A program made the translations under genes and the position numbers. Below, piece by piece: positions 35,454 to 46,318 of a DNA stretch of 64,000 bases. The notes under the pieces were generated by a model, which made no database searches, was not told the origin of the DNA, and was given only the letters and a program-made list of their open reading frames with translations. Numbering within the stretch: the stretch's first letter is position 1; each line of letters starts with the position of its first letter. This stretch comes from Gongronella butleri. Its lineage: Eukaryota > Mucoromycota > Mucoromycetes > Mucorales > Cunninghamellaceae. Location: positions 930,001 through 994,000 of the forward strand of contig JAIWZP010000002.1 in assembly GCA_025201375.1 (NCBI GenBank). Direction: 5' to 3'.

Positions 35454-35935
35454 GTAGATGAATGGTCTTTTCTTTTCTTTTTACTCAATAATGTTCGTCA
35501 TTAAAAACGTCAACTAATGTTGTATCATGTCCTATTCAAACGTGTACAGTAATCCAATCAGTTGTGGCCAAATTTATTGACAGCGGCATCGGCGACAAAA
35601 TAAAAAAAAATAATGAGAAATAATGAGAAAAAACTTTTTTTATCTTTTTTTTTTTTTTTTTTTTTTTTTGCGTCAAATTTGGTGTGAGCGTTACTGCATG
35701 CGTGAGCCGTGCCTTTTCTCAGTTTGATGTAAAAAAAATATCATAGTCAGAAAGCGCCCGAAAAATGCACAAAGCACGATGTCTAACACTGTATTTTGGG
35801 TGAGATTTTCCGTGCCAAAAGTGTGCCAAAGCTAAACGTGTGCCAAAAGTGTGCCAAAGCGTGCCACAGCTGTGCCACAGCTTAAAGTGTGCAAAATGTG
35901 TGCCAAAGCTGCGCATCGGTGTGGCCGAGCAGGGA
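35454..35935. repeat. 3' spacer with a GTGTGCCAAA tandem array
   Basis: After the START gene comes an AT-rich stretch with T27 at about 35642-35670. At 35812-35905 a degenerate direct repeat of GTGTGCCAAAG / GTGCCACAGCT occurs about eight times. It directly abuts the left end of a family A copy. Confidence 0.7.
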
Positions 35936-36840
35936 CGAAATGACACCCTTGCGTGTCTCTTGCCTCCTACAAGTTATAAGCATGGTCGAATAGCAATCTG
36001 ACGCGCTAGAGACAAAATTGTGAATTTATGGGGAATGTCGATTTTCTCGTCAACGGCCAGATTGACCCCCAGTTTTTACTTTTGCTATGAAAAGAGAGAG
36101 GGTAAAATGCCCATAGGTCAAAGTTTTGTGCAACTGAGAGTACTCGATAGCGCCCAATCTCAAATTGAAAAAAGCACGATTTTCTACCGATTTTCCAAGA
36201 GGTACAGTCACGGATTTTAAATCAGTGAAAACTAGGTCCTCGGATCGCCGCGACATTCAACCAACATGGTAAAGTGCTTCCATTTACTGATGAAAATGCT
36301 ATAAAACTCAGGGCTCCATCGACTGGTTGTCGCGTAAAGTGCAATTTGCTTCGTATTTTCGCCATAAGACTATCTCGACGAAAACTGGATGCAGATCCTC
36401 AAAACACAGCTCATAAGAAAGAGCGCCGTCTGTTGCATACGTGACCATTGATGATCACTTCAAAAAACGAGTAGCAGACAGAATTTACGCGAACAGTTCT
36501 TTTGCGGGGCAACTTGGACGTGTTCAAAACCGCGTCAGTCTTAATTTAAGCGCGCCCGCTTCAAGTCGAATTCATGCACCTAGGGCCTCTGCTGCTAGTG
36601 GACGCGCCGGCGCGGCTCCAAACACGCGCCCCCCGCGTGCCATTCGTCGGCAAAGTTTATTCTAAAATCACGAATTGCTAGCCAAGCAGCAGATCAATCT
36701 CACTCTTTTGTGGCATGTTTCGTGGTTTCTCGCTACGCTGCCTCTTGTGTGCAAGTTTGGAGGAATTCTGGAGACCTAATTTTTCGATTTTGAATTTGGA
36801 GCTCTGAGAGGGCCATTTTTTGATTTGCGCTTGGCGCGCC
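35936..36840 (+). repeat. Dispersed repeat family A, copy 4 (longest)
   Basis: The left part (35936-36235: GGTCGAATAGCA, GCTAGAGAC, AAAATTGTGAATTTATGG, GAAAAGAGAGAGG) matches 62590-62910. The core anchors are TTTTCCAAGAGGTACAGTCA (cag 36205), CATTCAACCAACATGGTAA (36253, 48 bp later), GCGCGGCTCC (36613) and CTGGAGACC (36768, 563 bp after the first). It runs directly into family B at about 36840. Confidence 0.85.
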
Positions 36841-37175
36841 TCCAGCGCGCTGCAAGTCATCCCATTAGATGCTTTGCCTCTCTGTTTGTTATTGAATCTG
36901 GAATAAAAATCACGGGTCGACGACCGATGTCGAGCAAATCCCCGTTAAAGATTATGTTGAAAAAATGGATTTTCTCTGCCAGTTTTAGCCATCCACCAGT
37001 GAAACTGGTCTTGTTCGATAGAGATCCAATAGCTGCATTCGACATTTTAAAAAGATGGTGGGTTGTTTAGGCCGTCGTCGATCAAATTATGACTGAAAAT
37101 AAAAGAACTACTTGATCGGCTTTTGCAAGCGCACGAGTCATCCGCTGGGCGAATAAACATTCCAGAAATGACCCA
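36841..37175 (+). repeat. Dispersed repeat family B, partial copy 2
   Basis: CTGCAAGTCATCCCATTAGATG, GAATAAAAATCACGGGTCGA, GTCGAGCAAATC, GTGAAACTGGT, GATCGGCTTTTGCAAGC and CAGAAATGACCC match 2375-2545 and 61030-61385 in the same order. It sits immediately after A copy 4. In the right-end cluster, B precedes A, so the two families may be parts of one larger repeating unit. Confidence 0.75.
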
Positions 37176-37647
37176 AGAGGACGGACGTTTCATTCGATTG
37201 GTAATAGCAACCCAAGTAGCAAGAACAATTTGGATAAAACCAGCGCTGTATTTGTGAAAAGATCAACATTTTGGGTTCATCTGCGCAATGAGCCGACTTG
37301 TCACGGCATCTTTTTTTTTCGATGCGCTTTTTCAAGTGTGCAAAGAGTACATTTGTCGTATTGGCCAAGCGGATACCATAGGATGCGCTAGCGTGTTTCA
37401 CTCCGAATGGTGTTGATTTCAGACAAAAATACGCGTAAAAGGAGTCATCATGGCCGCGGCGTGTACGGATTGCCGGTATCATATCAGAGCGCGTCGTAAA
37501 ATTGTTGCGCGTTGGGTGCCATTGGGCGAGCCGCAGCAAACCAAAAATGGGACGGCGGCCGAAAGTCGCGATTTTAATAAGATGGAGGCGTATCTGTCAT
37601 TTTTCTTTTTCTTTTTTTTTTTTTCTTGTCTTTTTTTTTTTTGAGCC
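37176..37647. other. Promoter-side spacer of the aminotransferase gene
   Basis: No repeat or gene is recognised. A T-run block (37600-37642) precedes the ATG at 37648, as for other genes here. Confidence 0.4.
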
Positions 37648-39412
37648 ATGAACGAAGGTTGTCGCGCAGGCCACCTTTCTCATCGTGGCGATGCGAACCT
37701 GCGCGTAGATATTCCGCTTCGCAAAAAGCTGATCGAGGCGCTGCCACGGTGCTACCACCCCACGTTGAACCCGTCTGGCGCCATCAACATGGGTCTTGCG
37801 CACAACTCGCTGTGCGAGAAAGAAATGCTGGCCAAGGTACGGCTTTTATTTTTGTAAACGCGGGGGGGGGGAATTGATTTTTTTTCCTTTTTCGCTTAGA
37901 TCCAAGCGTGTCTGCAGTGTCAAATCGAGGCAAGTGGTGGAATGGCAGCTTCTCTATGGTTTGTTCTAGCGTGTTGACGTTGTCGTTTCCGATTTTTCCT
38001 TGATTTCATGCAGGATTTAGATTATGGGGATCCGCACGGGACGCGTCGGTTGCGCGGTCTTTGTGCAGACCTTGTGAATCGGCACTTTTTGCCTGCGGTG
38101 CCGTTGCATTTCCACAACGTGACGGTTGTGCCTGGAGCGGGTGCGGCGGTGTGGCAGCTTGTGCAGGCGCTTGCGGATGCCGGCGATGAGGTGCTCGTGC
38201 TTACGCCGTACTATGGCAATTTTGACCTGGATGTGTGCATCAGCTCGGGCGTGGCACTGGTGGCGCTTGATGCGCAGCCCGATCTTGCGGACGCGATCGA
38301 TGAACAAGCATTGGAACGCGCTTTAGCTGCGTCGGGCGCCAAACGGCCAAAGGCCATGCTTGTCACCAACCCTGGCAACCCCTACAGCCAGTGAGTCATC
38401 CTGTGTGTGCGTGTGTGTGTGTGTGCCTCTCTCTCTCTCTCAAAAAAAAAGGGAAGGGGGGCGGCGGGGCATTGGGCCGAATTGATTGATTTTTTTTTCT
38501 TTTCAAGGTGCTACACGTTGTCCGAGATCCATTCGGTGCTGAAATTTGCATCGCGGCACCATTTGCATGTGATTTTTGACGAGGTGTATGCGCTGTCGAC
38601 ATTTGCACATGTGATGGACACAAGTGTGAAGCCACCCGAGAAGGATGCCTTTGTGTCGGTGCTGAGCCTTGCGAATCTGCAGCAATGGATTGACCCGCAG
38701 CTCGTGCACGTGATTTACGGCCTTTCCAAGGACTTTGGGCTTAATGGCCTGCGTGTTGGCCTTATCATTGACCAGTACAACGAGCCGCTACAGCAGACCG
38801 TCACCCTCAGCTCGTAAGAAATGCTCTATTTTTCTCTATTTTATCCACAAATTGCTCCAGGGTCTCATCCCGTTTTCTCCATTTTAGCATGTTTGGCTAC
38901 ATGTCGACGCTCAATGACCGCGTGCTCTGCAATTTGCTGCAGGACACCGAGTGGATTGACAAGTAGGACTTTTTTTTTGAAAAAAAAAAAAAACGTGGGC
39001 ATTGCACTGACACGCGGGTCCTTTCTTTTTTTTTTTTTTTTTTTTCCCTTTTTTTCCTCGGCGCCCTAGCTTTGTGGCGACGAACCGGCGGCGACTGGGG
39101 GACGCGTACGGACGTGCCTCTTTGTATTTACGCGAAAAGGGGTATGATGTGCGCGAGGTTGGCGCTGGCCTGTTTGTGATGGTGGATCTTTTGCCTCTTT
39201 TTGAGCGCCATGGCAAAGCAATGACGTGGGCGGATGAAGACGCGCTATGGTCGTCGAGTCTGGACCAAGGTGTGTATGTTGCCGCAGGGCATGTGTTCCA
39301 CACGGCGCGACCAGGCTACTTTCGCCTGACCATTAGCCTCGATTGGCCACTCGTGCAGCGCGGCATGGACGCGTTTGACACTACCGTACGCTCGCACCTT
39401 GCATCTGCTTGA
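37648..39412 (+). CDS. PLP-dependent aminotransferase, ACC-synthase-like
   Basis: Six exons (37648-37836, 37900-37929, 38014-38390, 38508-38813, 38888-38962, 39070-39412) encode 439 residues. The fold-type I class I/II pattern is clear. The N terminus has HLSHRGDAN and NPSGAINMGLAHNSL, as in fungal ACS-like proteins. Then come GDPHGTRRLRG, the PLP ring-stacking PYYGNF region, NPGNPYS, FDEVYALS, and the Schiff-base lysine in YGLSKDFGLNGLRVG. C-terminal RPGYFRL carries the carboxylate-binding Arg. ACC synthase itself makes the ethylene precursor from S-adenosylmethionine. Fungal relatives often act as ordinary transaminases, so substrate is unproven. Intron 2 (37930-38013) starts GCAAGT: a GC-AG intron. 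Intron 3 contains a GT/CT microsatellite. AATAAA overlaps the stop. Confidence 0.92.
37930..38013 (+). other. GC-AG intron in the aminotransferase gene
   Basis: The donor GCAAGT follows CAA ATC GAG and the acceptor is TTTCATGCAG. The two nearby GT donors lead to a frameshift or an immediate stop. Confidence 0.8.
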
Positions 39413-40493
39413 AATAAAGTGACCGCTAGTCCATGGACGGCTGTTTTTAGCAATACAAACGTGGGATGTTGGTCCTACAATCGCCATGTTTGATGTGTTT
39501 TCTCGGGCCGCGCCATTTACCCGTGCACATTCAACGACAAAAAAAGGTTTCCAATGAAGAAATACACGATGGAAAAGGCAAGGAAGGATGTGCACTGGAT
39601 TTTCTGCCCGCGCTTTCCACGAGCCATTTTGTGCAACGCCATCAAAAAGTGTGTGTGACCCGAGGGTGGCAAGTGCAAAGCAATGGGCAATGTTTCGCAA
39701 ATTGAGCGGACGATTGCTCCAAACTCAGGTGATAGCGGGGCGGAGACGAAGGGGGTGGGGGGCTAGAGCGTGCTCGGTAGCCGCATTTTGCAGGCTCCCA
39801 TCATGTCGCCATTGCAAAAAGGTGGCGAAAAGGCGAGGGGAAGGAGGGGGGCCAATTGGACAGGATGGGGCAAAGAAGGAGGGGGGGAGACAGGAAAAAG
39901 GATGAAAGAAAAAAAAAGTGGATGCATGCAGGCACCTATTTGATGTGTTGCATGGCATCTCCTTTTACACACAAAACGAAAAAAGATGCTCCCTAATGAT
40001 TTATGTTTTGTTGCCTTGGCAACAAAGACGCGCGCACGCGGATTCCAGGCTGGGTAGGCTGCCTTTTTTTTTTTGGCGCCCCGCTTATGCCTATTATTTG
40101 TCAAACCCCAATTTCTTTTTTCATTTCTCTTTCTTCCTTTGCCTTTTTTTTTTTTTCTCCTTCCACCTTATTTTTTTTCTTTTGCTGTTGTTGTTGTGTG
40201 CCCACGCTCAGCGACGAACAGAAAAAAAAGAAGAAACCTCTTGTATGCGTACGAGACTAATTTAAAGGCACTCTTCTAATTATTATTTTCTCTTTGTTCA
40301 CTTTTTTCCTCTTCCGCCGCGCGCTTTTTATATTTCTCCCTTTCCTGACCCCCCTTTTTTTTTTATCACCTGGTTCTTCTTTTTTCTCATACACACCCTT
40401 TTTCCCATCTCTCTTTTTCTCTTTTTGCATCCCCTTTTTCGCCTTTTTTTTTCCTCTCTCTCTTTTCTTTGTATTTTGCCGTCATCTTAGGCC
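39413..40493. other. Spacer with pyrimidine-rich leader of the next gene
   Basis: 39413-39900 shows short purine/pyrimidine runs only. 40100-40490 is almost pure C/T with T runs and leads directly into the ATG at 40494, so it is probably the promoter or 5' leader. No gene is seen. Confidence 0.5.
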
Positions 40494-43400
40494 ATGTCCA
40501 AGTCTCGTTCGTCGCCAGTGCCTGGCGGTGACGCGCCGCAGGCGTCGACGTCTGTGCCTGTGCCTTTGCGGGGCGGGTCGTCGCCGGTGCTGCCGACACC
40601 TTCCAGCTCGTCGACGGCGCAGCAGCTTGCTTTGCAGCAGCAGCAGCAACAGGCCAATGGGTCGTCGTTGTCGTCCTTGCAGCAGCAATTGGGCGACCTA
40701 GTGCGGCAGCTGAACGACGCGAGCAGTGGCATTGAGAAGAACGTGCTTTTGCGACAGATCAAGCAGCTCGAGGAAAAGATTGCGGCATCGTCGCCGCATC
40801 ATATGTCGCCATTAGCGTCGTCGGCCGCTCATACCACCTCAGCAGCAGCAGCGTCGTCATTGTCGTCTTCATCATCGCCGTCAGCCGCACGTGCGTCATC
40901 GCCATTGCCTTCCGCCTCGACCTCTGGCCAACAGCAGCAGCAGCCAATGGCCACGTCGTCCACGAGCAGCATCACTAGCACAGGCACGAGCGCAAGCGAA
41001 CAGGAACAATTGACCCCAGAAACCATGGAGAAACTCCGCCTACTCGAACGCGACCTGAACACGTACCGCTCGTCCTTGGTTCCAGGCACAAGCCGCAAAG
41101 AAAAGGTAAAAAAAAAAAATCATTCAATTTCTCTTGTTTTTTTTTTTTTTTTCCTTTTCCTTCCTTTCCTTCCTCTCCGTTTTTTTCCCCAACTCCCCTT
41201 TGCTCTCTCCTCTCCCCTTTCTCTTTAAAAAAACCCCCCTTCCTTCCCCCTTGATTTGGCTTTTTTGATTGCATCCGGCGTTTGAAATTGCAAGCGCGCG
41301 CGCGAGCGGCATTTTTTTTTTTTTTTTTTTTTTTTTTTTGCGACGCGCCCCGCGCCCCAATCTGTCACTTTTTTTTTGTTTTTGTTTTGCCATGCGGCAA
41401 ATGGTTTGATGTATCTGTATGTTGTCCAGCATCCTGATGCAGCACGTCGTATGCTGACACGCTGCTAAAAAGCAAAAAAAAAAGAAAGAAAATGCCCACC
41501 TCGCGCGCGCCATGCACCCCTTTTGTTTCATTTTTTTTTTTGTTCCCTTGTCCACTTTTTTTTTTTGAACCATTTGTGTCCATGGATGTGTTGGCTCACT
41601 CCTTTTTGTTTTATTATGTATGTGCTTTCTTTTTTTTTTTTTCTCTCGCCTCCTAGCTCTTGAGCCAGCGATCCAACGCGCTGCATCCGCTGCCGAGTCC
41701 GTCGACGTCGTCCATGCAAGAGTCGAGCTCGTCACTGCTGCCATTGCCACCTCCATTGACCGGCACGACGCCCACCAAGCGACGATCCAAGGTGCCCAAC
41801 AATGACAGGCGCAACAACGACATTGAATTTGCCACGGAGATTGGCCAGGGCTTGCTAGTGGAGGTGCGCAAGATGCAGACACTCTTGCAGGAAAAGGAGG
41901 AGCAGCTGCGCGCGCTGCAAATTCAAAAGGCCGATCTCGAACGCGCCGCCGAGGCCCTCACCAAGCAATTGCGACAAAAGGAGGAAGCCGAGGGTAAACA
42001 ACTTTTTTACAATTTTTTTTTTTTGGAAAATTGGACCCCCACGTGGCTCTTTTTTTTTTCTTTATCTTGATTTTGCTAATCTAATTTTACTCCCAATTTT
42101 TTTTGATGATGATGGATTAGAACGGCTCAAAGAGGAGACGTGGAATCTTGAGCTCAGCAAGCAAGAGCTGACGATGTCTGTGACGGAATTGCAGCAGCAG
42201 CTTGCCAAGGCATCGAATGAGCAACAAAAGTTGGACAAGCAGTTGATGGCGGTGTCTGTGGAGCTTGAGCAAGTGCGTGGACGCGAGGACAAGCTGAGTG
42301 CGACGGTGGATCACCTCAAGACGCAGCATGAGCAAGACATGGCGAGCGTGCGGCGGCATGTGGCATCGATGCAGCGCGACAAGCAAGAGATGACCAAGCA
42401 AATGGACGTGCTATCATCGGAATTGGCGATTGCCAAGGCCCAGACGCGCATGGCGCGACGATCACATCAAGATCTCCTTGGCGACAAGTCATTGGCGTCC
42501 GGCAGCGATAGTGATGCCCTGTTGGCGATCCCGGGCAGCCCGACCGGCGAAGCTGGCGCCATGGATCCTGCAGATCACGTGGGCAGTTCGTCGGGCAATG
42601 TACTGTTGAGTCCTTCGTCATCCACAACGTCGTCCACGAGCCGACAGCACGCGGCCGCACTGCAGCAGCAAGCTATGGAGGTCGAGAATCTCAAAACATC
42701 GCTCAGCCACGCGCATCGCATGATCAGCACGCTCCGGTCCAACATGCACAAGGAAAAGACGGAGAAATTCGAACTGAAAAAGCTGCTTGCCGAGTCGCAG
42801 GAGACCATTGAACAGATGCAAAACGACCCGCGTCTTTGGGAAGATGCACCGCTCAGTCCTGCGGAGGATACACGCGCGCCAACGACATGACAAGTATGCA
42901 CGACAAAGACGGTCAACAGGCATTGGACGCGTCAAAGAGGCTCGCCTCGCGTCGCGCGCACAAACGCTCACAGCCACGCCTGCGCAATCGCTCCACAGGC
43001 GCCTTTTCCGCCGCCACGCAACGCGCGTCATCTCGCCCCGTTGGCGAAAATGACGAAAATGCCCTTTACGACGAAGAAGACGACGGGTATGACGACGACG
43101 ATGAAAACGACGAAGAAGAAGATGACAATGATAATTACTCGTCGGCCGGGTCGGAGTTTGCCAAGCCTGCCGCCGCCGCAGCAACACCCGCGTCCCATTT
43201 GTCGAATTTGGGCCATTTGGGGTCCTTGTCGATGGAATTGTCGCGTAGTCAGCAAAAGCAACAAAAGCCGCCATTGTCGCCGACCGTGTCGCAGGGATCC
43301 CATTCGCCACTGCGTGTCACGCCATCGTTGTCCATGGAGCTTGCCAAGCACCAGCATTTGTCGCCATCATCGTCATCGGAGCGATCCAAGGTACATCGAT

Positions 43401-46318
43401 CGCTGGGCGACGAATTGACCCTCGCTGATGCGTTCCGCCAGCCACCTCCTGCGGCTAATGCTGATGCAAGTGCTGCTGCCACCGCCACCGGCCATGCCGC
43501 GACAGACGATGCACGATCGGCCACAGGTTCCGATCACGACGCTTTCCAGGATTTGCTAAAGGGCGCGGCGTTTGGTGCTGCAGGCACAGGGCTTGCCGGT
43601 GCCATTGCCAAGGCACACGCCAGCCGAGGCAAGGATGCATTGTGCCAGACCGATGCCATCGACATTGTCGAGGAAAAAAAGACGCCGTGTGATGCTCAAT
43701 TGCAGACAGACCAAGTCGTTGTACGCGCTCCTTATGAAACAAAGACCACCGACGTCCAGACCGACGCCGTGTTTGTGCGTGCGCCCTTTGAAATCCACGA
43801 CATGGACATTCAGACCGACCATGTGGTGGTGCGCGCTCCATTTGAGACAGCATCCATCGAAGCACAAACCGACCATGTGATTGTACGTGCGCCCTTTGAG
43901 ACAACATCCATCGAAGCACAAACCGATCATGTGATTGTACGCGCGCCCTTTGAGACAAAGTCCATCGAAGCACAGACCGACGACGTATTTGTGCGTTTGC
44001 CCTTTGACGTCAAGCACGTGGATGCCCAGACCGACGCGTTGCCGCCGGCCCACGACGCGCAATTGCAGACCGACGACGTCTTTGTGCGATTGCCCTTGCA
44101 AGTCAAGCACGTCGACGCGCAGACAGACCCCAAACCCCTGGGCATCGACCACGCTGCACAGCACGACACGGAAAACACGAAAAACGCGCAACACGACACG
44201 GGTGTCCAGCCGGAACCGCTTGTTTTTGAAAAACAAGAAGACGCATCCACCCCGAAACTCGCCGCTTTGGCCACCACTGGCGCAGCAGCAACAGCACCAG
44301 CAGCACCAGCGGCAACCGCGTCACGTGATGTGCACTCCGATTCAAATCCCGCTGTCACGACAAAAGACGACGAAAACGCATCCGAACCGCCGTCGCCATC
44401 GTCACCATCGTCGCTCACGTCGTGGATGTCCACGGGTGCGGCCGCCCTCGGCCTCGGTGCCTTGCTTGGTGGAAGCGCAGCCGCCGTGGCCAAGCAGGAG
44501 GAGGTCAAACACGAGGACGCGTCACCAGCAGCAAAACGAGAATTATCGGAAAACACGTCAAACGCACCCGACGCGCATCAAAACGCGACCAATTCGGAAT
44601 TGGCCGGCGCGACTGCGGTAGCGCCTTCCACTTCATTGCCCGACGACGACGAGACGAAGCGGCACACGTGTGATTTGAGCGCGAACCCTTCGGTGGACAC
44701 GTTTGGGCTTCCGCCTGCGCGCCCGAGCTTCGACAGCCAGCACACGTCGTCCATGCAAGACATGAACGACAGCACAGACTCGATGCACTCATCCAACACG
44801 TCGTCCCCGGCCACCGTCACGCCGCCGCCCAATGCTCTCTCGAACCACCCCCAAACAAACACAAACCAGCTTGCGCGGCACTCGATGATGGCGGCTGCCA
44901 GAGAAAAGGGCAAGGAGCCGTTGCTGCCCCCCAAGAATGGCGCCACAAACACGTCGGCAGCCCACTATGGCCTGTCGCATGCCACACACCAGCAACATAC
45001 ACCCATGGTCCGTGTCAATCCCAACTATTACAACCCGAAACGCGCGTCCACCGGCCCGTCGCCCACCTCAACACCCATTGCCGCTCAGAACACGCAATTG
45101 GCCTCCACATCCGGCGCGTCGTCGTCATCCTCTTCACCCAATGCCGCTCAAATCACATCGGACGTCGACGCATCCTCGCCTCTGACCACGCCCGCATCGT
45201 CGCGCCCGTCATCCGCCATGGACCCGACCATTTCGCTCGTCACAGAGACAATGATGGGCCACTGGATGTGGAAGAGTCCGCGTCGATCCCGAAATGTCGT
45301 TTCTTTGCGTCGCCAAAAAGACAATCTGCACCAAAGGTACTTTTGGGTCCATCCGTACACGCGCACCCTCTATTGGAGCATTGACGCGCCAGGCGCACCG
45401 AATCGCGACTCAAAGACAAAGAGTGGTAAGATGAGCCCAAAAAACAAAACAAAACAAAAAAAACAAAAAAAAGGGTCCTCCCCTTTTTTGTGTTTTCGTG
45501 CCACCCCACGTGGGTTTGCTGATTATCTTATATTTTTTTTTCATTTCAGCGTACATCCAAGGGATGCGCATCGTGCCCAATCACCACCAGGCAGCCGGCA
45601 TGGACGTGCCTGACGTCAGCATCAGTGTCACCACGTCCGATGGCGAAATGCAGCTGACGGCGCCCGACGACGCCACCCACAAGACCTGGGTTGATGTAAA
45701 TAGCCCCTTTTTTTTTTAGACGCACTTTTTGCTCGCCACGTCCATCTTTGTAGCGGACGGATACTTATTCCCTTTTTTTCCTTTTTTTCATTGATTTAGG
45801 CGCTTTCGTACATGTTGAGTCGCAAGACAGACAGCGACACGTCGTTGGCACGGCTGAGCAAGCCATCGTCGCCACGCAGTTTTAGCCGGATGAGTGCACA
45901 CAGCGGGCAAAGTGGCGGCACGGGCAGCAGTATGCACCAGCACGCGATGAGAGCCGGTGGATCGCCGCTAAAGCAGCGGCCCAGCATCCTGAGCGGTCTA
46001 TTCAATGCTGGCCATACGCCATCCAACGAAGAAACCGGCATGGCACGCGTGCGCTCGGCGAATTCCGTGCCCATGTCGCACCATCACCAGCATCTCGATG
46101 ATGACGATGATGATGACGAAGACGATGACGAAAGCCACGACCGTCTGGAGGATTTGCGCATGTGCTGCAATGGCAAACACCACTTGTCGCATCTCGAGCG
46201 TGATCGTATCCACCCCAAACGGCCCAAATATCCCGCCAAACGGTCCAATGTCGCCATCGCCGCTCGCCATGCCTCGTCACAACAACCACCAAGGCCACAC
46301 TCCGTCGCCTTTGTCTAG
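40494..46318 (+). CDS. ApsA/Num1/Mcp5-like cortical anchor with QTD repeat array and PH domain
   Basis: Exons 40494-41105, 41657-41993, 42121-45425 (with an apparent frameshift near 42860-42890), 45550-45695 and 45800-46318 would give about 1640 residues. The N-terminal Ser/Gln-rich tail is followed by the family-typical EIGQGLLVEVRKMQTLLQEK and a long coiled coil (about residues 275-570). The middle is Ser/Pro/Ala-rich and acidic (DDDENDEEEDD). The 18-residue QTD repeats span 43644-44130. The C-terminal PH domain (about 1340-1475) has GHWMWKSPRRSRN, RYFWVHPYTRTLYWSI and HKTWVDALSYML, as in ApsA/Num1/Mcp5. These anchor dynein and mitochondria at the cell cortex and bind phosphoinositides, so a nuclear-positioning role is inferred. 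Intron 1 is unusually long (551 bp) and contains T28. Confidence 0.85.
41106..41656 (+). other. 551-bp intron 1 of the Num1-like gene
   Basis: GTAAAA...CCTAG joins SRKEK to LLSQRSN in frame. It contains several T runs, including T28 at 41312-41339, preceded by GCGCGCGCGCGAGCG. It is by far the longest intron in the window; most of the others are about 50-130 bp. Confidence 0.75.
43644..44130 (+). repeat. Coding tandem array of an 18-residue QTD unit
   Basis: About nine imperfect 54-base units encode the pattern QTDxVxVRAPFExxxxxx. Examples are QTDQVVVRAPYE, QTDAVFVRAPFE, QTDHVVVRAPFE, QTDHVIVRAPFE (twice), QTDDVFVRLPFD and QTDDVFVRLPLQ, ending in AQTDPK. The central units are nearly identical at DNA level, which indicates recent expansion. 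Confidence 0.9.

Noticed and set aside
35812..35905. A CRISPR-like array
   Set aside because: The repeats are short, contiguous and degenerate without unique spacers, and the host is a eukaryote.
36441..36665. Possible small gene inside repeat A copy 4
   Set aside because: The frame is not open in the other aligned copies and the substitutions show no codon-position bias.
43556..44556. Antisense frames opposite the QTD array showing repeats
   Set aside because: The periodicity is inherited from the sense-strand tandem repeat.
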